From: Coniochaeta sp. PMI_546
Lineage: Eukaryota > Ascomycota > Sordariomycetes > Coniochaetales > Coniochaetaceae
Direction of reading: 5' to 3'
DNA length: 64,000 nt
NCBI GenBank assembly: GCA_021432605.1
Contig: MU271143.1
Span: 1,621,277 to 1,685,276, forward strand
The notes under the pieces are model-generated. The model worked only from the letters and a program-made list of their open reading frames with translations, had not been told where the DNA came from and did no database searches. Of the stretch, positions 8,995 to 21,067 are shown piece by piece (within the stretch, counting starts at the first letter, position 1; each line of letters opens with the position of its first letter). A program made the position numbers and the translations under genes.

Positions 8995-11900
8995 GCTGGT
9001 TTACAAAAATGTTGCAGCAGCGAGACCGGCTATCTTGGGCTGTAATTGTAGCTTTATGCCAACTGGGTGTTGAGAAAGGTTTCTCGAAGATCGAGCTTCG
9101 TTACTGAAAATTTTAGTGGGGTCCAAGGCTGGAGTTTATCGTAGATCTAATCTTATCGCTGGGGCAGCTGGAACTGACGCTGACTGTGGTGGGGTGTTTT
9201 CAGCTCGTAGCCTCGTACAGACTACACTAAGGTTACCGGTAGAGAGTCAGTAGCACATCCCCTACTTACCTTAGTTTACGTTTACGCCAGGGTACCATAC
9301 CTCACAATAGGTAAGGTAGGTAAATGAAATAAGGTACCAGCTACCGATTACTATAGACCTTTTGCTCGAATCGCGTCAGCAGTCATTCCTAACGACGTGC
9401 ACATTATATTGATTAGCCTTAGATCCATCGGTCGACACACAGATGATTCAGTGACGAATTTTGGGGGCAATCTGCTCAAATCGTTCGCTTGAGGTTCTTT
9501 GTGGCTAAGAAAAGTCTCTCCGAATTTATCACAAGCATCCGCTACCTTACGCACGAGAACTTCGGTCCACATCTGCAACGGAGGCTGGGAACCGGATGGA
9601 AGCTCCTTGAGACTCTGGAACAAAGCCCTTAAAGTTGGAAACAAGCCCGTTGCTTCTGCCGAGCTCAGAACTATGCGCGGGGTGTTGCATCTTCTGTGGC
9701 TTGCCGCACATACATTCCAAGTCTCTCTGCATCCGATACGGTCAGGTAACGGAAGTCATCATCACTTCGAGAGCCGTTTCGTGACAGGCGTCCAGACTGC
9801 CAGTCTATGTCGGATGCTACCATATCGGGCGTGCGTGGCATAATCGAAATTCACATCATGAGACGACTACATGATCAAGCAGATCACATAGGATCTCTAA
9901 ATGTGAAGATGTCGATGTGGAGCGGCCATTATCCATAGCACATCCTGTGTATCGTTCCGGATGAAGCTGGGTACCAACCAACATTTAAGACCAAATTGAG
10001 ATGCGGCATGGCTCGCGGCATACGACCTTAGGCTGCTTGCGTCCTCCAACATGGTAACGCCGGCTCACTGGTGCTCAGCCTCGCACGCATCTCGTTGTGA
10101 CCTGAGGGACTTCAGAGCCCACCCGGCTCGTCGTCCGCGGACCGCTTATTGGGATTTTCACGGTTCAACTGCGTCCCGGCACATGACTTCCGTGGTAGCT
10201 ACTGTCCGCTTGTCTTACTTCTAGCAAGAAAGATCTCGCGGCCGCCCGTGTTCAGTCCAACCCAATCGATTGTTGCTACGAGCATCTGTCTGTTCTATGC
10301 CACCGTTAATGGAGGAACCAAGGTAAGAGGACTGGAACCACGACTGGGATCGCCTGGTTGTTTGTCCGATCTGAACAAAGATGGATGTTTGTGGCACGTT
10401 AGTGCCTGGGCTATGACACAAGTTTACCGGCCGCCGTCGAGGCTTTGGCGTTACTTTAGTTCGGGGCCCCTGCAGCGGACTGGTCTAGGCGGAGAGGATC
10501 ACTGAGTATCGGTCCGGCCCCGTTCTGTAATGTCAATCGCATGTTTGGCACATGCCGTTGAGAGGAGAAAGGACCTATCTCGGCCCTACTTCACCGGAGC
10601 CGTTATATCGCCACCGAGATGCAGTGTGCGTTATTGTGTGTACCTTAGCAACAAGAGAGATCGCGAGTACCAATATTATGCGCCCTAGAAACTTAGGATG
10701 TCCGTTGCTTTTCTCCCCAAACCCAAGGATCGTCGTCCAGGAAAGGACAAACAAGTGCGGGTCAACTCACTTACACAGTGCACTGTACACAAATTTATAC
10801 ACAGCGCCGAGGATCATTGGATGGCAAGGCAGTCTTGGAAGGACGATCAGCAGCGGGATGACCCACAGCCTTTCTTTCGACCGCCCCTCTCCGGTCGTTC
10901 TTCAATGGATATCCGCTAAAGCCTCCTCCTCCCCACCCCAGTTGATTGATCGTGTGCTCGCACAGAACGCCCGTTGCACCAACTGTGCTCTGTGTCACAT
11001 TTCGATGGGATGGATCAGGCGCTGATAGGCCTCGGTGCTGCTCACCCTACCACGAGATCCAAGATTAGGGGTGTGCTCTGGTTGTTGACCGTCTTCTGTA
11101 ATGATAGCAAGGGAGCCTGTGCAGAAGCCATGCATGGATGACGGAACCTCTGTGCTTCCAACGATGTCGGGATAGTGTCTGGACGGACAGCGTCTAGGCA
11201 CCTCAGCACCTGGGGCCACCACTGTTAGGCTGAAGTAATACAGAGAGTCGACCCTGTCATGAGTCTCCATGTCTTAACATTCAATCGCGCAAGTAAAGGT
11301 ATTTTGGATGAGCGGCTCAACCAGGTCCATGGGTATCCAAAGCTTCATCGGTGAGGCCTCGAGAGTTCTCTGTTTCAAGAGGCGTTCATTTGGACGGTAG
11401 ACAGACCTCGCTCGTTTGCTGCGGCAAAACCCGCTCCTCCCCTTCCCCGTTCCCCCAACCGCTGCCCCGGTCCAGTTGCAACCCCTGTGTGCGCCCAGTC
11501 GTGGGTTGGCTCAATGCAGTGCAGCGCCTCCCGTCACGGCGTCAAATCTTCGACCCGTGGCACTGGCAGTGGGATCGGTGGCTCTGCTCGACGCCTTCGT
11601 CGTTTCTCCAACCCCGATTTTGAGTTGCATGTTGCATCATCTCCGCATACCTTATCCATGGTAGAAGCAGTCAACAATACAACCCTGAACTCATTGGCCA
11701 TCCTCCGGTCCTTGCTCCTCCCGTCTCCATTGTCTCTTTCTTCTCTCAAGTTGCCTTCCATCCTGGCCACCTACCCACTTACCCTCTGGCCCGACTTTGA
11801 TCGAGTTTCTCTGCTCCGGACATCTCGGACGGAGGTATATTTTCGATACGCCCTCCATATCTCATATCGCAACCCTCCTTACCCCGGGGCTGGGCTGATA

Positions 11901-12860
11901 AAAGCCGGTGTAGGTCTACTTGCTTAAGGACCCCCCCCCCCACGCTACCGGCACATCCCGTATTCTTTCTCTGGCCGCATCTTTTCCTGCGCTCTGTGAT
12001 CAGGCGCACGCCTCTGATCGAGTATCGTCGAGCCCGGTCATTTGGGGCCGACAAGACTCAGTAGGGCTTGCTTGTCCAAGCTTCTCGGATCATCTTCACG
12101 CATTTCATTGTTTGACGGAGGAGCAATTGGTGTGGGGGCTGTCCACGGAGCACTCACACGCACAATAACAATAACTATCGCTACCACTTCAGCAGCGACG
12201 GCTCCGGCGGTCTGCTTGGCTGTAACCGGCCCAGTTCAGTCGTCCCTGCAGCGGCTCATAGTCTGCTTCAACTAGGCTACTCATCCAAGGGACCTCATCT
12301 CTTTACGTGCCTCTCCGCCTGTCGCAAGCACAAATCGCCGGCTCACGACCTGCTGTGCCGGGAACACAACAGGAACCCGATACTGGACCTTTGCCATACT
12401 AGATTCCAGATAGTTACACCGGATTGTTTCAAAGCTTTGGACACCTACGCTTCTTATATACGGGAGCTCCTCCGGTCGTCCCCCTCCCACAGCCTGCTCT
12501 GGCCGTATTTCTCGATACATCCAACCGGTGGCGGCCTTGGGTGGTAACTGTGCACAGCGGCGGGGATTAATTAACTGTCTTGCTTATACTCATAATACCA
12601 CGACCTTGCACCATCTCCACCGGCACATCCGTTGCCCCAGCCAAAGCAGCATTGTTGCTTGTTGCTTGTCCTCTTTGTGGTCGCCCTCCTCCTCAGCCCA
12701 TTCTTTCGGTTTCTTCCGGCCGGCTCCTCGCAATAGCGATTTTCGGATGCCTCTCTGAAACATGTGAACAAGAGGTTGTTACTTCATCGGATCGACCAAC
12801 TGTCGTGGATTGGCCCCTGGATGCTTTTGTACAGCAAATCCGAGCGAGTCACATTCTAGG
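8995..12860. other. Long gene-free region upstream of Zn2Cys6 regulator
   Basis: About 3.9 kb without a supportable gene. The RRP8 promoter lies at the left: TGAAAATTTT at 9105-9114 and a reverse-strand GCGATAAGAT at 9150-9159. ACCTTA-type motifs cluster at 9264-9338. From about 11400 to 12760 the plus strand is strongly pyrimidine-rich with an 11-base C run (11931-11941), which suggests a long promoter and 5' leader for the regulator at 12861. The frames across it are short and largely begin at non-ATG codons. Confidence 0.4.
9105..9159 (-). promoter_or_regulatory. RRPE-like and PAC-like elements of RRP8
   Basis: TGAAAATTTT at 9105-9114 matches the core of the ribosomal RNA processing element known from yeast. 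GCGATAAGAT, read on the minus strand at 9150-9159, is one base from the PAC element. Both lie 110-165 bp upstream of the RRP8 ATG, in the order and spacing typical of yeast ribosome-biogenesis genes. Their function in this fungus is inferred. Confidence 0.45.
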
Positions 12861-15800
12861 ATGGATCTGCAAGTTAAGTGTGACCCTGAGGCCGAGGACT
12901 ACGGCGCTTCTCAGCCGGACGATTCAGTGCCTGCCGTGGCTGGCAACAGGGACAGCCAGCAATCCAAAAGAAACGCTGTGCGGAAGAGAACCAAGACAGG
13001 ATGTCTTAGTAGGTTAAGCTGTTGAGAGAAACCAAATGCTACAGCTGGGGACTAATGTGTATCTTGCAGCTTGCCGTCGACGGCGGATCAAATGTGACGA
13101 GGGCAAACCTACATGTACTAACTGCATCAAATCAAAACGGCTGTGTGAAGGCTATAACCAACGACTTACATTCAAGGAGCCCCTGTCAGCTTATCATCAT
13201 CACTCTGCCGCCTTCTTCGGCCACAGTCAGCCTGCATTTCCTCCTCATGGTCCAGACGCGTTAACGGCCGCCCAGTTGGCAGCTTCACGCCAGCCAAGGC
13301 CTTCGGTACCGCAAGGTAGCTCGTTGACTGCCATAGCCCCGAAGCCCCCAGAGTTCTACCACTTCAAAGAAGTGTATCAGCCACGATCGGGACCGACAAA
13401 TGGACCTGCTTCTGCTGATCTGAGTCCGACGCCATTCAGCCCGCAATATGGACCGTCTAATCCGTCCTTCAACCATCCGCAACTTCCTACACCGGTCTCG
13501 GCTCATGCCGACTATGCAACAGACGACTTTTTCAAAGTCGTCTCGCCCACCCTGACGGAGGAAGGCGAGCGCCTTTTCTCGCAATACTCTCCTTTTGACG
13601 AGCGTGTCCCGCAGCCCTTGTCAAGAGACCCCGCACATCAATTCCGGAATCGAAGTGAGAATAATGGTGCGCAGGCGATGGATGCCTCATCGCATGGCGA
13701 CCCGTACTGGAGTCCGGACGACGAGGCATCCATGGGCGAGTCAGAGGACGAGACTGATGGGATCACTGAGGAAGATCTGGCGCATATCGAGTCCAATGAT
13801 CTCGGAATTCAGGTGGCACGACGAATGGATCGGAAAGCTGAGTACTACGACGCGCGCTTACGAACATTCACTGGCTTCGTCGACGCAAATAACGTGCTTG
13901 ACACATATACGCCGTCATCGACCAACTCGCCCCTGAACGATACCCAAACTGCCTCGGTGTTCTGGTATTTCGTAAATGTCACAGGCCCAAGCATGTCCTT
14001 ATATGAGAGGCATCCTTTTGATCCTTCACCCTTGTTTCAAGGACAACCAGTGCCAAAGGCACGTCGACATATCTGGACATGTAAGTGGGCTTTTTCTGGT
14101 TCCTCTTTACTTTTCGCTGTGCCAGGGAAAATCCTGACATGGCAATAGACACCTTCCCGATCATATCCTTCAACCATCCGGCACTGCTTCAGGCGATCCT
14201 GGCGCTCGGCAGTTTGCAGATGGCTAAGCTACAGGGCATCCCCGCTACTGCCTCAATGAAGCACTACCACCTTAGTCTCAGACGCATCGCCAAGAACTAT
14301 CAGAGCCCGACGAGACGCACACAGCCCGCAACTTTGGCAGCCACGTTGCTCCTCGGCTTCTATGAAGTGTGGAACGGTGATCATGGCAAATGGTGCAAGC
14401 ATATGTGGGGAGCAAGAGCTATCATTCGCGAAATTCCTCTGAAGGAGATGACCAAGGCCGTGCTCGGACTCAAGCGACGCCGGCAGCAGAGGTTACGCGA
14501 CCTCCTGCTCCGGCGCCAGCAACAACGATCCCAGTCACACTTCGGCGCCCTCGATTCATTCGACCTCTCCATGACAGATGAGTACAGCAATGCGGAGCCT
14601 GACTTCACGGATATCAATCCGGGGCTGATAAGCCAGATCACCGGCAAGACAGTCACGTACGAGGACTTCGGACACGTCTACGACGCAGATGGTCCCACTA
14701 ACTCGAGTCGGAAATATACTGAGCGTGATATCGAGACATACGAGCACGTAAGCGACCTGTATTGGTGGTATTGCAAAATGGATGTCTATCAAAGCATTCT
14801 TGGCGCTACGAGCCTCTTGTAAGTTGATGTTCGAACAACCTTCTTGATGACCCGAATCTCCAGAACTGACAGCCTTTGGCCCAGTATGGAGTATGATCTC
14901 TGGACACAGTGTGCGCCTCGAGGGCCGTTCAACAACACTGGTGCCATGTAAGCCAATAAACCACCTGGTTCCTGGAAGAGCAACTACGCTGACCTTGAGC
15001 CTAGATTCGGAACATACGATCACCTCATGCTTTTGCTAGGCCGGCTGTGTAACTTTGTAGCACAAGACATCACACGGAAGCGAAGTGCACTGAAAAGGGC
15101 TCCACAAGGGGCTGGTACCGCGGCACCACCAGGCCAACGAGCCGCGAGCATGCCGCAACACGGACAGTCTCCGCCCATGATGGCAGGATTGGTCCCCACC
15201 AGCGGATTCGTGACGGTGCCGACAGGCTTCAGTCCTCCGCGAGAAACGTCTCCGCAGAGCGACAGGTCGGAAGGCGTCGATTTCGATGAAAGTACGGCCG
15301 CTGCTATTCGCGAATGGGAGAGCATCCGCCAGGCCTTTGAGATATTCCGAGCCAACTTGGGCCAGGATTTCGCTCCGCTGGGACCCGATCTAGGACCGCC
15401 GCAGCCCAGTCCATTTGGTCCGGCACGGACTTATCGGACCTTCAGCATTGCAGGCATATGGATGAACTACTACATGGGGCTCATCGTACTCCATCGAGCC
15501 CACCCCTCGAGACCGCCGATCGCCATGGTCGCTGCCGGTATGGCCGCGCAAGAGACTGGTGTTTGGGCAAACGAGATTGGGAGGATTGCTGCCGGCTTGA
15601 CTACCGAGGACTGCAGCAATCTTGCTGGCATCAGCACGCTGGTCGGCGCAGCTTTTATTGAAAGCAGCTTCTGTCTGTTCGTCGCTGCTGTTCAGGTAAG
15701 GTGTTCTGATCTGTTTATGACAATCGCTGTCATATTCGCATGGTGGAAGCTGACAGGTTTGTAGTATAGGGACGACACCCAGCGGCACTGGACCGTGAGA

Positions 15801-16136
15801 CGCTTACACGACATTGCTCGTTTAACAGGATGGCAATCGGCACGTCAAATTGCTGACGGCTGTGAATCAGCTTGGCTCAAAGCGGCACAGTTGAACAAGG
15901 GGCCGCCATACCAGCGAGCACCTGAAGTACAAGCACTGCTGCCGCAGTCGGCGTGGGAGAACCCGCGGAGGATTGACCGCCATATCCACGAGCTCAACAA
16001 TGATCAAGCCAGCAGCGTTAGCGGCAGGCAGGAGGAGAGGTTCGTTCTGACCAAGTCGGAGCAGGCACACTACGCCTTGGGGCTGTTGAGCGTCGAGCAT
16101 GATCTCGAGAGGCTTGAACTGCGGGAAGCGGGCTGA
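12861..16136 (+). CDS. Zn(II)2Cys6 transcription factor, 984 residues
   Basis: Six exons: 12861-13008, 13070-14080, 14149-14818, 14885-14947, 15005-15695 and 15765-16136, with introns of 57-69 nt. The zinc cluster is at about residues 47-74 in the pattern C-x2-C-x6-C-x6-C-x2-C-x6-C (GCLTCRRRRIKCDEGKPTC, then NCIKSKRLCEGYNQR). Intron 1 splits the codon just after the first cysteine, a position often used in this family. A proline- and serine-rich linker and an acidic patch (about 260-300) follow. Then comes a long helical region resembling the fungal-specific regulator domain, including FPIISFNHPALLQAILALGS and the IFGTYDHLMLLLGRLCNFVA segment. The RTKTGCLTCRRRRIKCDEGK type is shared with Moc3-like regulators, but I cannot name an orthologue or targets. 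Two short arginine/glutamine-rich runs (about residue 510) look disordered. The 3.9-kb upstream gap suggests a large regulatory region. Confidence 0.9.
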
Positions 16137-16619
16137 GTCTATAATTGATCTTAGTAACGGAGGAATTTTGCGAGACAAAAAAAAAAAAGTAATCGGCGTT
16201 TGCGGGAAAGCTATCTTTGACTGATGTCATTCTTGGCATGGATTTGGTCTTTGTTTGACGAAGATACCACGGCGGAACAGCGACTTGCCGGACTGTTCAG
16301 TTTTCTATTGGGAAGGAAATAATGTGCTTCACCGCATCTGCGTCAATATGCCGGGTGCCCCAGATATCTAATCGTTCACGGACGTATAATCATACACTAA
16401 TGATACACTCTTTTTTCGGTGGTTGTTTAGCTAGGACCTGTGAGAGCCATAGAAGGTTCCACCGGTGCAGTCTGCGTGCCTTGCCTTGAGAGAACCGTGA
16501 AAGATCACATTCCTTCAAGATCTATCTCCTTTCCTCGTCCTTGACGCGGACCAAACATGCCACAGCGTGTGGGTACGCAAGGGCAAAGCGATAATTGGAA
16601 AGGGAGCCTGTGTCTCCTC
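16137..16619. other. Convergent 3' region, Zn2Cys6 regulator / PUP2
   Basis: 483 bp between converging stop codons. It contains a 12-base A run (16177-16188). No gene seen. Confidence 0.45.
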
Positions 16620-17541
16620 CTAGTTCGCCGGAAGACGCTCGACGACGGCGGCCATCTCCTCGTCCGTGTATATTCTGAAGCCCTTCTCCTTCGTGACACT
16701 CGCCAATTGCACGTTCTTGGCATCCAACTTCTCCTCCATAACCTGCTTCAGCGTCTTGAGTACGAGGGTCTCTGCGTCGGTTATGGTGAGAGACTAGGTT
16801 ATGTTCAGCTGTTGTCCTTCCACGAGAGAGCAAGAGGACCCAGGTTTTTACCTTGTGATACTCATTCTGCAGCTCAGCCTGCGCGCCCTCGCTACCGCTC
16901 CCTATAGCCTTGGCATCGTACCGATAGAAAGTACCGCTCGGCTCAGCATGGTACAGACTCGGACCGTCCTCATCGTAACCCGCAATCAGCAGCGCCACGC
17001 CAAAGGGACGGCTCATCTGCGCCTCTCCACCGTCGGCGCCCTCGCCGAAGCGCAGGGCCAGGTCACAAATCGCCTGCGTGCAGCTCTCGACACGGAGGGG
17101 CTCGGCGTAGTTGAAGGCGTGCGACTGGCACTCGACGCGGGCGTGCTCGACCATGCTGCGGGCATCGGCCTGCAGCCCGGACATGGCGCAGCCGATGTGC
17201 CGGTCGATCTCGACAATCTTCTCGACGGAGGAGGTCTCGAGGAGGGTCGAGGTGACGCGCTTCTCGACGCCGAGAACGACGCCCTCGGACGTGGCGACGC
17301 CGATGGCTGTGCTGCCGAGCTTGATGGCTTCGAGGGAGTACTCGACTTGGAAGAGGCGGCCTTCGGGGGAGAAGGTGCTGTTTTGCCTTGTTAGTGGGCT
17401 GGGGCGGGATTGTTAGCGGTGGTAGGTAGAGACGTACTTGATACCCCGATCTGTAGGTTGCTTGCGTTAGCCATATTATTCTTGGTATAGAGTCGAGGGA
17501 AAGCAAGCAAGCTCACCGTATTCAGATCTTGCCATAAACAT
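16620..17541 (-). CDS. PUP2: 20S proteasome subunit alpha type-5
   Basis: Four exons, in gene order 17517-17541, 17438-17450, 16852-17377 and 16620-16793, with introns of 66, 60 and 58 nt. The product is 245 residues, the family's normal size. The joined N-terminus [20 protein letters not shown] is the alpha-5 signature (human PSMA5 begins MFLTRSEYDRG), followed by [20 protein letters not shown]. The second exon is only 13 nt and encodes the DRGIN turn. Later conserved segments are [13 protein letters not shown], the [20 protein letters not shown] strand pair and [16 protein letters not shown]. Alpha subunits form the outer gated ring of the 20S core and lack the catalytic threonine. The gene is divergent from GCP2, with 556 bp between starts. 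Identity and exon structure are secure because every exon boundary restores a conserved residue. Confidence 0.95.
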
Positions 17542-18097
17542 CTTGGCGGTGGTGGATGGGCGTTGTCAATTAGGAAGCGGGTTCGTGATATGAGCTCGTG
17601 GAGGAGGTTTCCGTAATGAGCAACCTATTCTGGTTTGGAATATGCTCGTGTGGTGGTGAGTAAAGGGTTATGGGGTGTTTGGTGTTGTTGTCGTGGAACA
17701 GGTGGAAGGCTGAATGAATAGCTCCTGCCTCCAGGCAAGCACAACGTCGACGCAGCTTCCAGTCAGCTCCTGGTTGGCTTGGGAAGCACCCCTGTCATTT
17801 CTGAGAGTGTGGAGGCAGCTTGAGCCTTGCGCCGCACGGTCTCCTGACGCTAGTCTAATTTGAGGGGGCGGTGAGCTCGGGTGCAGACTACGCTCACCTT
17901 GCGCCCGATAAGGGACCGTGGGGTAGACGCGTTCCCCTCCATCAAAACGCGGTCTGTGTAAGTTGGAAGGAACGGCAAGCTCCATCTACACATGATTTAC
18001 CTGGTGCTCGACGACCCGGGCCCTTGGATCAAAGCATCGCGGTCACCACAGCAAACGATCTAACGCCGCCACAGATGCAGGCGACCACGAGCACAGA
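17542..18097. promoter_or_regulatory. Divergent PUP2/GCP2 promoter region
   Basis: 556 bp separate the two starts. I could not find a clean yeast-type PACE site (GGTGGCAAA). An upstream ATG at 18075, out of frame with GCP2, opens a short reading frame overlapping the GCP2 start and may lower its translation. Confidence 0.35.
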
Positions 18098-21067
18098 ATG
18101 TCTTCTTCCTCGACCAGAGACTCGGCATCGGGCATGAACGGTGCGGCGGCGCATGAGAAGCCGTTGCGCCCGTCCCGGATGTCTGCCAATGCCCGCGACA
18201 GTTTTAAGACCGAAAGATCAGATTCAAGGAGGCAAGATAGACCATCACCACAGCCTTCCAATGTATCAACTACACACAAACGTACAGCTTCAGGCAACCC
18301 TCGACCAGCCAGTCGAGCCGTTGAGGAGAGGAGGACCGAAAGAGTGCAAGTGACCACCAGAGAGACCCTGGTGTCTAGGACAAGGAGTCCGGAACGAAGG
18401 AGTGCTACAGCAACTGGTGACAGGCGACGCGGCCCTACAGAGGAACCAAGGCCTAGGGCATCGGAGGCAAAGCCGAGAGACTCCAAAGTCGAGCCACAAC
18501 CTCCTGGTATGTCATTTACCTGAGCTTCAAGCAGGCCGTCGCTAACAGACATGCTCATAGTCCGCTGGGAGCCGGAGGCGACACTACTACCACACACATC
18601 CGCACCTCTGGCATCACGGATTTCCAAGCCTCCGCTTGCCTCGTCAGCGCCCCCGAGCTTACAGCCCAAGCCCCTACATGAGTTGACGTTGGAAGCACAA
18701 GAGGCCGTTATTTTGGAGGACCTCCTTTTCGTGTTTATGGGGTTTGAAGGCCAGTACATCCGGTTCGCCAAGGGGTACAACCCCTATGAGGAAAGAGACA
18801 GGTTGTCTGGCCCGAGTTTTAGGATACTCCCTGGCCTCGACCCGAGCTTACAGGACCTCACACAATCTATGCTCAAAATGGCAACCCACTATTCGGCCCT
18901 TGAAACGTTCGTGGATGTCCAGAGCCGAGACGAGTTCGGTTCCGTGAACCATGCCCTATGCGCCTCAATACGGAAGTTTCTCCAAGACTACCTCATCATG
19001 ATTGCTCAACTCGAGACCCAGTTCCTTACCAATGATACCTTTACTCTACATGTTCTCAACATCCACATACTCCCGACGAGCCAGATGATGTTTCAGCTAT
19101 ACGCACTGGCACATGAACTCCTGAAGAGGAACGCCTTGCTCGACGACGAGACGGACGAATCGAGCGATAGCGCTGACGATTTCGACCATATTCTAGAACA
19201 ACTAAGGGAAGGCGGCGAGCTCGTACCAGGCAACATGACGGGCAAGAAGATCTGCAAAGGCGGCGTCGTCCTTGGACTCATAACAAAGAGGCTAGAGGCA
19301 ATGTCTGGAGACCCCTCGGCGAGAGCACTGTTAACTTCTCTATTGCGAGACGCAAGCCGACCGTATATGGTTATGCTGAACGAGTGGCTACACCACGGCG
19401 CTATCAACGACCCGCACTCTGAGTTCTTGATCAAAGAGCAGAAGAGCATCAGGCGGGAACGGTTGGAGCAAGACTACACGGACGAATACTGGGAGAGGCG
19501 ATACACCATCCGAGATCACGACGTCCCTCCGCAACTGGAAGGCTTCAAGGACAAGGTTCTGTTAGCTGGAAAGTACTTGAACGTAGTGCGAGAATGTGGC
19601 GGGGTCGATGTAAGTAAGGAGGTCAAGGATGTACCAAGGTCTTTCGACGACAACCGGTTTCTGGACAATGTCAACAACGCCTACGCTTACGCCAACGAGT
19701 CGCTGATGCAGCTTCTTCTAACAACACATGCTCTTCCTGCGCGGCTAAGGTCGCTCAAACACTACTTCTTCCTCGACCCTTCAGACTACTTCTCCTATTT
19801 CCTGGAACTGGGGGCGTCGGAACTGAGAAAGCCAGTCAAGTCTGTTAATACCAGCAAGCTGCAGTCCTTACTCGATCTCGTTCTGCGCCAGCCGGGAAGC
19901 ATCGTCGCCTTAGATCCCTTCAAAGAGGATGTCAAGGTCGAGATGAACGAGATAACGCTTATCAAGTCTTTGCAACGGGTCGTGAACATCACGGGCATAG
20001 AGCAGGGCGAGGCTCTCCAGGTGCCGACTAACCAACCGGTCGACAACGACAAGAACGCGAGCGGCTTCACATCTCTGCAACTTGATTACGCAGTCCCATT
20101 TCCGGTATCGCTGGTTATCAGCCGCAAGACCGTCTGGCGGTATCAGGCCCTCTTCCGTTACCTCCTTTCTCTCCGACACCTCGAAGCTCAGCTGGCGACG
20201 ACCTGGCAAACCCATACTAGGGGAGTCACATGGTCGCACAAGAGTTCGTCCCGCAACTTGGAGATCTGGAAAAGGCGCGTCTGGACGTTACGGGCGCGGA
20301 TGTTGGTTTTTGTACAGCAGCTATTGTACTTTTGCACGTCTGAGGTCATCGAACCCAACTGGCAAGCTCTTATGTCGCGGCTGGAGGAGAAGCACGATGC
20401 AGCTGTGCCCCTCTTAGGGGAAGAAGGCGACTCGTCGGGTGCCAAGCCCGTTCTCTCGCGGACCGTGGATGAGTTGATGCAGGATCACGTCGACTTCCTG
20501 GACACATGCTTGAAAGAATGCATGTTAACAAACAGCAAGCTCCTAAGGGTACAATCACCTTCCTTCCTCACCCGCCCCCGTCCCCTCCCCTTCCTTTTCC
20601 CCCTTTTCACCCCGTTTCACCAATCTAACAAAAACATCTAGATTCACTCCAAACTAATGCAAACCTGCACCGTCTTCGCAACCTACACAAACTGGCTCTC
20701 GCGCGAGCTCGAGAAGTCCGACCCGGACCTCTCCGGCACCACAAAGCCGCCCCTCATGACGGACGACCAGTGGAAGCACTTCCAGGCCATGAAGTCCCAG
20801 CGGCAGCCCTCCTCTTCGTCTCACAATGAGTCGACGTCGTCCAACTCTGCCGACGGCGCGACCAAGGACTTTGCCGAGCTGTTTGACATCATGAAGAAGT
20901 GGGAGAACAATTTTAGCCGGCATCTGCAGATTCTGCTTGATGCGCTGAACCACTATGCAGCCACCGAGACGGTGGTCTTGTTGAGTCTGTGCGCCAGGTT
21001 GAGTACTGCCAATCAGGGGACAGAGTATGCTGGGCCTAAGACTGAGGAGGATGGGGTAGACGCTTGA
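18098..21067 (+). CDS. GCP2: Gamma-tubulin complex component 2 (Spc97 family)
   Basis: Three exons: 18098-18506, 18561-20548 and 20642-21067, with introns of 54 and 93 nt; the second is rich in C and T. The product is 940 residues. The first 180 or so are disordered and rich in Arg, Ser and Pro. GRIP1 begins near LTLEAQEAVILEDLLFVFMG and contains FEGQYIRFAKGYN, followed by FVDVQSRDEFGSVNHALCAS and the YMVMLNEWLHHGAINDPHSE block. GRIP2 covers roughly residues 480-900, with YFFLDPSDYFSYFLELGA and a run ending FSRHLQILLDALNHYAATET. VNHALCA and INDPHSEF favour GCP2 over GCP3. Together with GCP3 and gamma-tubulin it forms the small complex that nucleates microtubules at spindle pole bodies. Convergent with the KH-domain gene. 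Confident in family and in GCP2 assignment. Confidence 0.92.
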
